Shown here one piece after another: positions 48,951-63,100 of a stretch of DNA of 64,000 nt; the first letter of the stretch is position 1; each line of letters starts with the position of its first letter. Position numbers and translations under genes: made by a program. The stretch comes from Hydractinia symbiolongicarpus. Taxonomy: Eukaryota; Cnidaria; Hydrozoa; Anthoathecata; Hydractiniidae. The notes under the pieces were generated by a model. That model saw only the letters and a list, made by a program, of their open reading frames with translations, ran no database searches and was not told where the DNA came from. Location of the stretch: positions 31,006,501 to 31,070,500 of the forward strand of contig NC_079879.1 of the NCBI RefSeq assembly GCF_029227915.1, read 5' to 3'.

Positions 48951-51900
48951 TATACGGGCCAGGCCCGGGATTTACAGGAATTCGCGGGTTTTCGTTTGCC
49001 GGCGATTAAACCACTTTCATTAAGCGTCTCATCACAAATGAAAACATTTTTGAAAACCACAAGTCTCATGCGTTTTAATGGTGAAAAAATAATTTAAAAA
49101 ATCGTTCGGGAAATGAGTTTACTCCCTGGGTACTTTCTTTTTATACTTTTGATTATACGGGCCGAGTCCGGGGATTACGGGAAATGGCGGGTTTTCGTTT
49201 GCCGGCGATTAAACTTCTTTTATTCAGCTTCTCATCAAAAATGAAAACATTTTTAAAAACTACAAGTCTCATGGGCTTTAGTGGTGAAATAATAATTTAA
49301 AAAATCGTTCGGGAAATGAGTTTACTCCCTGGGTACTTTCTTTGTATACTTTTGACTATACGGGCCGAGTCCGGGATTTACAGGAAGTCGCGGGTTTTCG
49401 TTTGTCGGCGATTAAACTTCTTTTATTCAGCGTCTCATCAAAAATGAAAACATTTTTAAAAACTACAAGTCTCATGGGCTATAGTGGTGAAATAATAATT
49501 TAAAAAATCGTTCTGGAAATGAGTTTACACCCTGGGCGCTTTCTTTGTATACTTTTGACTATACGGGCCGAGTCCGGGATTTACGGGAAATCGCAGGTTT
49601 TCGTTTGCCGGCGATTAAACTTCTTTTATTCAGCGTCTCATCAAAAATGAAAACATTTTTGAAAACTACAAGTCTTATGCGTTTTAGTGGTGAAAAAATA
49701 TTTTAAAAAATCGTTCGGGAAATGAGTTTACTCCCTGGGTACTTTCTTTGTATACTTTTGATTATACGGGCCGAGTCCGGGGTTTACGGGAAATGGCGGG
49801 TTTTCGTTTGCCGGCGATTAAACTTCTTTTATTCAGCGTCTCATCAAAAATGAAAACATTTTTGAAAACTACAAGTCTCATGCGTTTTAGTGGTGAAAAA
49901 ATAATTTAAAAAATCGTTTGGGAAATGAGTTTACTCGCTGGGTACTTTCTTTGTATACTTTTGACTATACGGGCCGAGTCCGGGATTTACGGGAAATCGC
50001 AGGTTTTTGTTTGCCGGCGATTAAACTTCTTTCATTCAGCGTCTCATCAAAAATGAAAACATTTTTGAAAACCACAAGTGTCATGCGTTTTAGTGGTGAA
50101 AAAATAATTTAAAAAATCGTTCGGGAAATGAGTTTACTCCCTGGGTACTTTCATTGTATACTTTTGATTATAAGGGCCGTGTCCGGGATTTAAAGGAAAT
50201 GGCGGGTTTTCGTTTGCCGGTGATGAAACTTCTTTTATTCAGCGTCTCATCAAAAATGAAAACATTTTTAAAAACTACAAGTCTCATGGGCTTTAGTGGT
50301 GAAATAATAATTTAAAAAATCGTTCTGGAAATGAGTTTACACCCTGGGTACTTTCTTTGTATACTTTTGACTATACGGGCCGAGTCCGGGATTTACGGGA
50401 AATCGCAGGTTTTCGTTTGCCGGCGATTAAACTTCTTTTATTCAGCGTCTCATCAAAAATGAAAACATTTTTGAAAACTACAAGTCTTATGCGTTTTAGT
50501 GGTGAAAAAATAATTTAAAAAATCGTTCGGGAAATGAGTTTACTCCCTGGGTACTTTCTTTGTATACTTTTGATTATACGGGCCGAGTCCGGGGTTTACG
50601 GGAAATGGCGGGTTTTCGTTTGCCGGCGATTAAACTTCTTTTATTCAGCGTCTCATCAAAAATGAAAACATTTTTGAAAACTACAAGTCTCATGCGTTTT
50701 AGTGGTGAAAAAATAATTTAAAAAATCGTTCGGGAAATGAGTTTACTCGCTGGGTACTTTCTTTGTATACTTTTGAGTATACGGGCCGAGTCAGGGGTTT
50801 ACGGGAAATGGCGGGTTTTCGTTTGCCGGCGATTAAACCACTTTCATTAAGCGTCTCATCAAAAATGAAAACACTTCTGAAAACTACAAGTCTCATGCGT
50901 TTTAGTGGTGAAAATTAATTTAAAAAATCGTTCGCGAAATGAGTTTACTCCCTGGGTACTTTCTTTGTATACTTTTGACTATACGGGCCGAGTACGGGAT
51001 TTACGGGAAGTCGCGGTTTTCGTTTGCCGGCGATTAAACTTCTTTTATTCAGCTTCTCATCAAAAATGAAAATATTTTTAAAAACTACAAGTCTCATGGG
51101 CTTTAGTGGTGAAATAATAATTTAAAAAATCGTTCTGGAAATGAGTTTACACCCTGGGTACTTTCTTTGTATACATTCGACTATACGGGCCTAGCCCGGG
51201 ATTTACGCGAAATCGCGGGTTTTGGTTTGCCGGCGATTAAACCACTTTCATTAAGCGTCTCATCAAAAATGAAAACATTTCTGAAAACTACAAGTCTTAT
51301 GCGTTTTAGTGGTGAAAAAATAATTTAAAAAATCGTTCGGGAAATGAGTTTACTCCCTGGGTACTTTCTTTGTATACTTTTGATTATACGGGCCGAGTCC
51401 GGGGTTTACGGGAAATGGCGAGTTTTCGTTTGCCGGCGATTAAACTTCTTTTATTCAGCGTCTCATCAAAAATGAAAACATTTTTGAAAACTACAAGTCT
51501 CATGCGTTTTAGTGGTGAAAAAATAATTTAAAAAATCGTTCGGGAAATGAGTTTACTCGCTGGGTACTTTCTTTGTATACTTTTGAGTATACGGGCCGAG
51601 TCCGGGGTTTACGGGAAATGGCGGGTTTTTGTTTGCCGGCGATTAAACCACTTTCATTAAGCGTCTCATCAAAAATGAAAACACTTCTGAAAACTGAAAG
51701 TCTCATGCGTTTTAGTGGTGAAAATTAATTTAAAAAATCGTTCGGGAAATGAGTTTACTCCCTGGGTACTTTCTTTGTATACTTTTGACTATACGGGCCG
51801 AGTACGGGATTTACGGGAAGTCGCAGTTTTCGTTTGCCGGCGATTAAACTTCTTTTATTCAGCTTCTCATCAAAAATGAAAACATTTTTAAAAACTACAA

Positions 51901-53700
51901 GTCTCATGGGCTTTAGTGGTGAAATAATAATTTAAAAAATCGTTCTGGAAATGAGTTTACACCCTGGGTACTTTCTTTGTATACATTCGACTATACGGGC
52001 CAAGCCCGGGATTTACGCGAAATCGCGGGTTTTGGTTTGCCGGCGATTAAACCACTTTCATTAAGCGTCTCATCAAAAATGAAAACATTTTTGAAAACTA
52101 CAAGTCTCATGCGTTTTAGTGGTGAAAAAATAATTTAAAAAATCGTTCGGGAAATGAGTTTACTCGCTGGGTACTTTCTTTGTATACTTTTGAGTATACG
52201 GGCCGAGTCCGGGGTTTACGGGAAATGGCGGGTTTTCGTTTGTCGGCGATTAAACCACTTTCATTAAGCGCCTCATCAAAAATGAAAACACTTCTGAAAA
52301 CTACAAGTCTCATGCGTTTTAGTGGTGAAAATTAATTTAAAAAATCGTTCGGGAAATGAGTTTACTCCCTGGGTACTTTCTTTGTATACTTTTGACTATA
52401 CGGGCCGAGTACGGGATTTACGGGAAGTCGCGGTTTTCGTTTGCCGGCGATTAAACTTCTTTTATTCAGCTTCTCATCAAAAATGAAAACATTTTTAAAA
52501 ACTACAAGTCTCATGGGCTTTAGTGGTGAAATAATAATTTAAAAAATCGTTCTGGAAATGAGTTTACACCCTGGGTACTTTCTTTGTAAACATTCGACTA
52601 TACGGGCCAAGCCCGGGATTTACGGGAAATCGCGGGTTTTGGTTTGCCGGCGATTAAACCACTTTCATTAAGCGTCTCATCAAAAATGAAAACATTTCTG
52701 AAAACTACAAGTCTTATGCGTTTTAGTGGTGAAAAAATAATTTAAAAAATCGTTCGGGAAATGAGTTTACTCCCTGGGTACTTTCTTTGTATACTTTTGA
52801 CTATACGGGCCGAGTCCGGGATTTACAGGAAGTCGCGGGTTTTCGTTTGTCGGCGATTAAACTTCTTTTATTCAGCGTCTCATCAAAAATGAAAACATTT
52901 TTAAAAACTACAAGTCTCATGGGCTTTAGTGGTGAAATAATAATTTAAAAAATCGTTCGGGAAATGAGTTTACAGCCTGGGTACTTTCTTTGTATACTTT
53001 TGACTATACGGGCCGAGTCCGGGATTTACGGGAAATCGCAGGTTTTCGTTTGCCGGCGATTAAACTTCTTTCATTCAGCGTCTCATCAAAAATGAAAACA
53101 TTTTTGAAAACCACAAGTGTCATGCGTTTTAGTGGTGAAAAAATAATTTAAAAAATCGTTCGGGAAATGAGTTTACTCCCTGGGTACTTTCTTTGTATAT
53201 TTTTGATTATACGGGCCGTGTCCGGGGTTTACGGGAAATGGCGGGTTTTCGTTTGCCGGTGATTAAACTTCTTTTATTCAGCGTCTCATCAAAAATGAAA
53301 ACATTTTTAAAAACTACAAGTCTCATGGGCTTTAGTGGTGAAATAATAATTTAAAAAATCGTTCGGGAAATGAGTTTACACCATGGGTACTTTCTTTGTA
53401 TACTTTTGACTATACGGGCCGAGTCCGGGATTTACAGGAAATCGTAGGTTTTAGTTTGCCGGCGATTAAACTTCTTTCATTCAGCGTCTCATCAAAAATG
53501 AAAACATTTTTGAAAACCACAAGTCTCATGCGTTTTAATGGTGAAAAAATAATTCAAAAAATCGTTCTGGAAATGAGTTTTCACCCTGGGTACTTTCTTT
53601 GTATACATTCGACTATACGGGCCAAGCCCGGGATTTACGGGAAATCGCGGGTTTTCGTTTGTCGGCGATTAAACCACTTTCATTAAGCGTCTCATCAAAA
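48951..53700. repeat. Array domain 5: central-type monomers, 810/607-bp steps
   Basis: The first monomers (GGCCCGGGATTTACAGGAATTC, split over 48,961-48,984, then CATTTTTGAAAACCACAAGTC) resemble 22.0-22.7 kb. From 50.5 kb a monomer with GAGTATACGGG, CTCGCTGGG and ACACTTCTGAAAAC recurs at 50,699, 51,509 and 52,116 (steps of 810 and 607 bp). ACACTTCTG is private to this domain. No gene is seen. Confidence 0.75.
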
Positions 53701-54360
53701 ATGAAAACATTTCTGAAAACTACAAGTCTTATGCGTTTTAGTGGTGAAAAAATAATTTAAAGAATCGTTCCGGAAATGAGTTTACTCCCTGGGTACTTTC
53801 TTTGTATACTTTTGACTATACGGGCCGAGTCCGGGATTTACGAGAAGTCGCGGGTTTTCGTTTGCCGGCGATTAAACTTCTTTTATTCAACGTCTCATCA
53901 AAAATGAAAACATTTTTAAAAACTACAAGTCTCATGAGCTTTAATGGTGAAATAATAATTTAAAAAATCGTTCGGGAAATGAGTTTACTGCCTGGGTACT
54001 TTCTTTGTATACTTTTGACTATACGGGCCGAGTCCGGAATTTACGGGAAATCGCAGGTTTTGGTTTGCCGGCGATTAAACTTCTTTCATTCAGCGTCTCA
54101 TCAAAAATGAAAACATTTTTGAAAACCACAAGTCTCATGCGTTTTAGTGGTGAAAAAGTAATTTAAAAAATCGTTCGGGAAATGAGTTTACTCCCTGGGT
54201 ACTTTCTTTGTATACTTTTGATTATACGGGCAGAGTCCGGGGTTTACGGGAATTGGCGGGTTTTCGTTTGCCGGCGATTAAAGTTCTTTTATTCAGCGTC
54301 TCATCAAAAATGAAAACATTTTTAAAAACTACAAGTCTCATGGGCTTTAGTGGTGAAATA

Positions 54361-54770
54361 ATAATTTAAAAAATCGTTCTGAAAATGAGTTTACACCCTG
54401 GGTACTTTCTTTGTATACTTTTGACTATACGGGCCGAGTCCGGGATTTACGGGAAATCGCAGGTTTTCGTTTTGCCGGCGATTAAACTTGTTTTATTCAG
54501 CGTCTCATCAAAAATGAAAACATTTTTGAAAACTACAAGTCTCATGCGTTTTAGTGGTGAAAAAATAATTTAAAAAATCGTTCGGGAAATGAGTTTACAC
54601 CCTGTGTACTTTCTTTGTATACTTTTGACTATACGGGCCGAGTCCGGGATTTACGGGAAATCGCAGGTTTTCGTTTTGCCGGCGATTAAACTTGTTTTAT
54701 TCAGCGTCTCATCAAAAATGAAAACATTTCTGAAAACTACAAGTCTCATGCGTTTTAGTGGTGAAAATTA
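54361..54770. repeat. Single-monomer tandem duplication
   Basis: Two adjacent monomers share the extra T in TTTTCGTTTTGCC and the rare AAACTTGTTTTATTC, 204 bp apart (AGGTTTTCG at 54,461 and 54,665). They differ at a few places such as CCTGGGTAC against CCTGTGTAC. This is the shortest-period recent duplication in the window, one whole unit. Confidence 0.85.
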
Positions 54771-57069
54771 ATTTAAAAAATCGTTCGGGAAATGAGTTTA
54801 CTCCCTGGGTACTTTCTTTGTATACTTTTGACTATACGGGCCGAGTCCGGGGTTTACGGGAAATGGCGGGTTTTCGTTTGCCGGCGATTAAACTTCTTTT
54901 ATTCAGCGTCTCATCAAAAATGAAAACATTTTTAAAAGCTACAAGTCTCATGGGCTTTAGTGGTGAAATAATAATTTAAAAAATCGTTCTGGAAATGAGT
55001 TTACACCCTGGGCACTTTCTTTGTATACTTTTGACTATACGGGCCGAGTCCGGGATTTACGGGAAGTCGCGGGTTTTCGTTTGCCGGCGACTAAACTTCT
55101 TTTATTCAGCCTCTCATCAAAAATGAAAACATTTTTAAAAACTACAAGTCTCATGGGCTTTAGTGGTGAAATAATAATTTTAAAAAAATCGTTCGGGAAA
55201 TGAGTTTACACCCTGGGTACTTTCTTTGTATACTTTTGATTATACGGGCCGAGTCCGGGGTTTACGGGAAATGGCGGGTTTTCGTTTGCCGGCGATTAAA
55301 CTTCTTTTATTCAGCGTCTCATCAAAAATGAAAACATTTTTAAAAGCTACAAGTCTCATGGGCTTTAGTGGTGAAATAATAATTTAAAAAATCGCTCTGG
55401 AAATGAGTTTACACCCTGGGTACTTTCTTTGTATACTTTTGACTATACGGGCCGAGTCCAGGATTTACGGGAAATCGCAGGTTTTCGTTTGCCGGCGATT
55501 AAACTTCTTTTATTCAGCGTCTCATCAAAAATGAAAACATTTTTGAAAACTACAAGTCTCATGCGTTTTAGTGGTGAAAATTAATTTAAAAAATCGTTCG
55601 GGAAATGAGTTTAGTCCCTGGGTACTTTCTTTGTATACTTTTGACTATACGGGCCGAGTCCAGGATTTACGGGAAGTCGCGGGTTTTCGTTTGCCGGCGA
55701 CTAAACTTCTTTTATTCAGCCTCTCATCAAAAATAAAAACATTTTTAAAAACTACAAGTCTCATGGGCTTTAGTGGTGAAATAATAATTTAAAAAAAATC
55801 GTTCGGGAAATGAGTTTACACCCTGGGTACTTTCTTTGTATACTTTTGATTATACGGGCCGAGTCCGGGGTTTACGGGAAATGGCGGGTTTTTGTTTGCC
55901 AGTGATTAAACTTCTTTTGTTCAGCGTCTCATCAAAAATGAAAACATTTTTGAAAACTACAAGTCTCATGCTTTTTAGTGGTGAAAAAATAATAAAAAAA
56001 ATCGTTCGGGAAATGAGTTTACTCCCTGGGTACTTTCTTTGTATACTTTTGACTATACGGGCCAAGCCCTGGATTTACGGGAATTGGCGGGTTTTCGTTT
56101 GCCGGCGATTAAACTTCTTTTATTCAGTGTCTCATCAAAAATGAAAACATTTTTGAAAACTTCAAGTCTCATGGGCTTTAGTGGTAAAATAATAATTTAA
56201 AAAATCGTTCGGGAAATGAGTTTACACCCTGGGTACTTTCTTTGTATACTTTTGACTATACGGGCCGAGTCCGGGATTTACGGGAAATCGCAGGTTTCCG
56301 TTTGCCGGCGATTAAACTTCTTTCATTCAGCGTCTCATCAAAAATGAAAACATTTTTGAAAACTGCAAGTCTCATGCGTTTTAGTGGTGAAAAAATAATT
56401 TAAAAAATCGTTCCGGAAATGAGTTTACTCCCTGAGTACTTTCTTTGTATACTTTTGAGTATACGGGCCGAGTCCGGGGTTTACGGGAAATGGCGGGTTT
56501 TTGTTTGCCGGCAATTAAACTTCTTTTATTCAGCGTCTCATCAAAAATAAAAACATTTTTAAAATACAAGTCTCATGGGCTTTAGTGGTGAAATAATAAT
56601 TTAAAAAATCGTTCTGGAAATGAGTTTACACCCTGGGTACTTTCTTTGTATACTTTTGACTATACGGGCCGAGTCCGGGATTTACTGGAAATCGCAGGTT
56701 TTCGTTTGCCGGCGATTAAACTTCATTTATTCAGCGTCTCATCAAAAAGGAAAACATTTTTGAAAACTACAAGTCTCATGCGTTTTAGTGGTGAAAAAAT
56801 AATTTAAAAAATCGTTCGGGAAATGAGTTAACTCCCTGGGTACTTTCTTTGTATACTTTTGATTATACGGGCCGGGTCCGGGGTTTACGGGAATTGGCGG
56901 GTTTTCGTTTGCCGGCGATTAAACTTCTTTTATTCAGCGTCTCATCAAAAATAAAAACATTTTTGAAAACTACATGTCTCATGCGTTTTAGTGATGAAAA
57001 AATAATATAAAAAATCGTTCGGGAAATGAGTTTACTCCCTGAGTACTTTCTTTGTATACTTTTGAGTAT

Positions 57070-60000
57070 ACGGGCCGAGTCCGGGGTTTACGGGAAATGG
57101 CGGGTTTTCGTTTGCCGGCAATTAAACTTCTTTTATTCAGCGTCTCATCAAAAATAAAAACATTTTTAAAATACAAGTCTCATGGGCTTTAGTGGTGAAA
57201 TAATAATTTAAAAAATCGTTCTGGAAATGAGTTTACACCCTGGGTACTTTCTTTGTATACTTTTGACTATACGGGCCGAGTCCGGGATTTACTGGAAATC
57301 GCAGGTTTTCGATTGCCGGCGATTAAACTTCATTTATTCAGCGTCTCATCAAAAAGGAAAACATTTTTGAAAACTACAAGTCTCATGCGTTTTAGTGGTG
57401 AAAAAATAATTTAAAAAATCGTTCGGGAAATGAGTTTACTCCCTGGGTACTTTCTTTGTATACTTTTGATTATACGGGCCGAGTCCGGGGTTTACGGGAA
57501 ATGGCGGGTTTTCGTTTGCCGGCGATTAAACTTCTTTTATTCAGTGTCTCATCAAAAATGAAAACATTTTTGAAAACTACAAGTCTTATGCATTTTAGTG
57601 GTGAAAAAATAATTTAAAAAATTGTTCTGGAAATGAGTTTACACACAGGGTACTTTCTTTGTATACATTCGACTATACGGGCCAATCCCAGGATTTACGG
57701 GAAATGGCGGGTTTTCGTTTGCCGGCGATTAAACCTCTTTCATTTAGCGTCTCATCAAAAATGAAAACAATTTTGAAAACTACAAGTCTCATGCGTTTTA
57801 GTGGTGAAATAATAATTTAAAAAATCTTTCCGGAAATGAGTTTACTCCCTGGGTACTTTCTTTGTATACTTTTGAGTTTACGGGCCGAGTCCGGGGTTTA
57901 CGGGAAATGGCGGGTTTTCGTTTGCCGGCGATTAAACTTCTTTTATTCAGCGTCTCATCAAAAATGAAAACATTTTTAAAATACAAGTCTCATGGGCTTT
58001 AGTGGTGAAATAATAATTTAAAAAATCGTTCTGGAAAAGTGTTTACACCCTGGGTACTTTCTTTGTATACTTTTGACTATACAGGCCGAGTCCGGGATTT
58101 ACTGGAAATCGCAGGTTTTCGTTTGCCGGCGATTAAACTACTTTCATTAAGCGTCTCATCAAAAATGAAAACATTTCTGAAAACTACAAGTCTCATGCGT
58201 TTTAGTGGTGAAAATTAATTTAAAAAATCGTTCGGGAAATGAGTTTACTCCCTGGGTACTTTCTTTGTATACTTTTGACTATACGGGCCGAGTCCAGGAT
58301 TTACTGGAAGTCGCGGGTTTTCGTTTGCCGGCGATTAAACTTCTTTTATTCAGCGTCTCATCAAAAATGAAAACATTTTTAAAAACTACAAGTCTCATGG
58401 GCTTTAGTGGTGAAATAATAATTTAAAAAAAATCGTTCGGGAAATGAGTTTACACCCTGGGTACTTTCTTTGTATACTTTTGACTATACAGGCCGAGTCC
58501 AGGATTTACGGGAAATCGCAGGTTTTCGTTTGCCGGCGATTAAACTTCTTTTATTCAGCGTCTAATCAAAAATGAAAATATTTTTGAAAACTACAAGTCT
58601 CATGCGTTTTAGTGGTGAAAAAATAATTTAAAAAATCGTTCGGGAAATGAGTTTACTCCCTGGGTACTTTCTTTGTATACTTTTGATTATACGGGCCGAG
58701 TCCGGGGTTTACGGGAAATGGCGGGTTTTCGTTTGCCGGCAATTAAACTTCTTTTATTCAGCGTCTCATCAAAAATAAAAACATTTTTAAAATACAAGTC
58801 TCATGGGCTTTAGTGGTGAAATAATAATTTAAAAAATCGTTCTGGAAATGAGTTTACACCCTGGGTACTTTCTTTGTATACTTTTGACTATACGGGCCGA
58901 GTCCGGGATTTACTGGAAATCGCAGGTTTTCGATTGCCGGCGATTAAACTTCATTTATTCAGCGTCTCATCAAAAAGGAAAACATTTTTGAAAACTACAA
59001 GTCTCATGCGTTTTAGTGGTGAAAAAATAATTTAAAAAATCGTTCGGGAAATGAGTTTACTCCCTGGGTACTTTCTTTGTATACTTTTGATTATACGGGC
59101 CGAGTCCGGGGTTTACGGGAAATGGCGGGTTTTCGTTTGCCGGCGATTAAACTTCTTTTATTCAGTGTCTCATCAAAAATGAAAACATTTTTGAAAACTA
59201 CAAGTCTTATGCATTTTAGTGGTGAAAAAATAATTTAAAAAATTGTTCTGGAAATGAGTCTACACACAGGGTACTTTCTTTGTATACTTTTGAGTTTACG
59301 GGCCGAGTCCGGGGTTTACGGGAAATGGCGGGTTTTCGTTTGCCGGCGATTAAACTTCTTTTATTCAGCGTCTCATCAAAAATGAAAACATTTTTAAAAT
59401 ACAAGTCTCATGGGCTTTAGTGGTGAAATAATAATTTAAAAAATCGTTCTGGAAAAGTGTTTACACCCTGGGTACTTTCTTTGTATACTTTTGACTATAC
59501 AGGCCGAGTCCGGGATTTACTGGAAATCGCAGGTTTTCGTTTGCCGGCGATTAAACTACTTTCATTAAGCGTCTCATCAAAAATGAAAACATTTCTGAAA
59601 ACTACAAGTCTCATGCGTTTTAGTGGTGAAAATTAATTTAAAAAATCGTTCGGGAAATGAGTTTACTCCCTGGGTACTTTCTTTGTATACTTTTGACTAT
59701 ACGGGCCGAGTCCAGGATTTACTGGAAGTCGCGGGTTTTCGTTTGCCGGCGATTAAACTTCTTTTATTCAGCGTCTCATCAAAAATGAAAACATTTTTAA
59801 AAACTACAAGTCTCATGGGCTTTAGTGGTGAAATAATAATTTAAAAAAAATCGTTCGGGAAATGAGTTTACACCCTGGGTACTTTCTTTGTATACTTTTG
59901 ACTATACAGGCCGAGTCCAGGATTTACGGGAAATCGCAGGTTTTCGTTTGCCGGCGATTAAACTTCTTTTATTCAGCGTCTAATCAAAAATGAAAATATT

Positions 60001-60108
60001 TTTGAAAACTACAAGTCTCATGCGTTTTAGTGGTGAAAAAATAATTTAAAAAATCGTTCGGGAAATGAGTTTACTCCCTGGGTACTTTCTTTGTATACTT
60101 TTGATTAT
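57070..60108. repeat. 8-mer (1,621 bp) duplication, second copy lacking one monomer (1,418 bp)
   Basis: GATTGCCGG lies at 57,311 and 58,932 and ATTGTTCTGG at 57,621 and 59,242, both 1,621 bp apart. Downstream markers such as the start of the GAAAATTAATTT monomer (58,205 and 59,623) are 1,418 bp apart. The difference, 203 bp, is exactly one monomer: copy 1 has a CATTCGACTATACGGGCCAA unit after ACACACAGGG, which copy 2 skips, passing directly to TTTTGAGTTTACGGG. Confidence 0.88.
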
Positions 60109-63100
60109 ACGGGCCGAGTCCGGGGTTTACGGGAAATGGCGGGTTTTCGTTTGCCGGCGATTAAACTTATTTTATTCAGCGTTACATCAAAAATGAAAAC
60201 ATTTTTAAAAACTACAAGTCTCATGGGCTTTAGTGGTGAAATAATAATTTAAAAAATCGTTCTGGAAATGAGTTTACACCCAGGGTACTTTCTTTGTATA
60301 CTTTTGACTATACGGGCCGAGTCCGGGATTTACGGGAAATCGCAGGTTTTCGTTTGCCGGCGATTAACCTTTTTTTATTCAGCATCTCATCAAAAATGAA
60401 AACATTTTTGAAAACTACAAGTCTCATGCGTTTTAGTGGTGAAAAAATAATTTAAAAAAACGTTCGGGAAATGAGTTTACTCCCTGGGTACTTTCTTTGT
60501 ATACTTTTGATTCTACGGGCCGAGTCCGGGGTTTACGGAAAATGGCGGGTTTTCGTTTGCTGGCGATTAAACTTCTTTTATTCAGCGTCTCATCAAAAAT
60601 GAAAACATTTTTGAAAACTACAAGTCTCATGCGTTTTAGTGGTGAAAAAATAATAAAAAAAATCGTTCGGGAAATGAGTTTACTCCCTGGGTACTTTCTT
60701 TGTATACTTTTGACTATACGGGCCAAGCCCGGAATTTACGGGAAATGGCGGGTTTTCGTTTGCCGGCGATTAAACTTCTTTTATTCAGTGTCTCATCAAA
60801 AATGAAAACATTTTTGAAAACTACAAGTCTCATGGCCTTTAGTGGTGAAATAATAATTTAAAAAATCGTTCGGGAAATGAGTTTACACCCTGGGTACTTT
60901 CTTTGTATACTTTTGACTATACGGGCCGAGTCCGGGATTTACGGGAAATCGCGGGTTTTCGTTTGCCGGCGATTAAACTTCTTTCATTCAGCGTCTCATC
61001 AAAAATGAAAACATTTTTGAAAACTGCAAGTCTCATGCGTTTTAGTGGTGAAAAAATAATTTAAAAAATCGTTCCGGAAATGAGTTTACTCCCTGGGCAC
61101 TTTCTTTGTATACTTTTGAGTATACGGGCCGAGTCCGGGGTTTACGGGAAATGGCGGGTTTTCGTTTGCCGGCAATTAAACTTCTTTTATTCAGCGTCTC
61201 ATCAAAAATGAAAACATTTTTAAAATACAAGTCTCATGGGCTTTAGTGGTGAAATAATAATTTGAAAAATCGTTCTGGAAATGAGTTTACACCCTGGGTA
61301 CTTTCTTTTAATACTTTTGACTATACGGGCCGAGTCTGGGATTTACTGGAAATCGCAGGTTTTCGTTTGCCGGCGATTAAACTTCTTTTATTCAGCGTCT
61401 CATCAAAAAGGAAAACATTTTTGAAAACTACAAGTCTCATGCGTTTTAGTGGTGAAAAAATAATTTAAAAAATCGTTCGGGAAATGAGTTTACTCCCTGG
61501 GTACTTTCTTTGTATACTTTTGATTCTACGGGCCGAGTCCGGGGTTTACGGGAAATGGCGGGTTTTCGTTTGCGGGCGATTAAACTTCTTTTATTCAGCG
61601 TCTCATCAAAAATGAAAACATTTTTGAAAACTACAAGTCTCACGCGTTTTAGTGGTGAAAAAATAATAAAAAAAATCGTTCAAGAAATGAGTTTACTCCC
61701 TGGGTACTTTCTTTGTATACTTTCGACTATACGGGCCAAGCCCGGGATTTACGGGAAATGGCGGGTTTTCGTTTGCCGGCGATTAAACTTCTTTTATTCA
61801 GTGTCTCATCAAAAATGAAAACATTTTTGAAAACTACAAGTCTCATGGCCTTTAGTGGTGAAAAAATAATTTAAAAAATCGTTCCGGAAATGAGTTTACT
61901 TCCTGGGCAATTTCTTTGTATACTTTTGAGTATACGGGCCGAGTCCGGGGTTTACGGGAAATGGCGGGTTTTCGTTTGCCGGCAATTAAACTTCTTTTAT
62001 TCAGCGTCTCATCAAAAATGAAAACATTTTTAAAATACAAGTCTCATGGGCTTTAGTGGTGAAATAATAATTTGAAAAATCGTTCTGGAAATGAGTTTAC
62101 ACCCTGGGTACTTTCTTTGTATACTTTTGACTATACGGGCCGAGTCTGGGATTTACTGGAAATCGCAGGTTTTCGTTTGCCGGCGATTAAACTTCTTTTA
62201 TTCAGCGTCTCATCAAAAATAAAAACATTTTTGAAAACTACATGTCTCATGCGTTTTAGTGATGAAAAAATAATATAAAAAATCGTTCGGGAAATGAGTT
62301 TACTTCCTGGGTACTTTCTTTGTATACTTTTGACTATACGGGCCAAGCCCGGGATTTACGGGAAATGGCGGGTTTTCGTTTGCCGGCGATTAAACTTCTT
62401 TTATTCAGTGTCTCATCAAAAATGAAAAAATTTTTAAAAACTACAAGTCTCATGCGTTTTAGTGGTGAAAAAAAAATTTAAAAAATCGTTCGGGAAATGA
62501 GTTTACTCCCGGGTACTTTTTTTGTATACATTCGACTATACAGGCCAAGCCCGGGATTTACGGGAAATCGCGGGATTTCGTTTGCCGGGGATTAAACCAC
62601 TTTCATTAAGCGTCTAATCAAAAATGAAAACATTTCTGAAAACTACAAGTCTCATGCGTTTTAGTGGTGAAAATTAATTTAAAAAATCGTTCGGGAAATG
62701 AGTTTACTCCCTGGGTACTTTCTTTGTATACTTTTGACTATACGGGCCGAGGCCAGGATTTACGGGAAATCGCAGGTTTTCGTTTGCCGGCGATTAAACT
62801 TCTTTTATTCAGCGTCTCATCAAAAATGAAAACATTTTTAAAAACTATAAGTCTCATGTGTTTTAGTGGTGAAAAAATAATTTAAAAAATCGTTCGAGAA
62901 ACGAGTTTAATCCCTGGGTACTTTCTTTGTATACTTTTGACTATGCGGGCCGAGTCCGGGGTTTACGGGAAATGGCGGGTTTTCGTTTGCCGGCGATTAA
63001 ACTTCTTTTATTCAGCGTCTCATCAAAAATGAAAACATTTTTGAAAACTACAAGTTTCATGCGTTTTAGTGGTGAAAAAATAATAAAAAAAATCGTTCGG

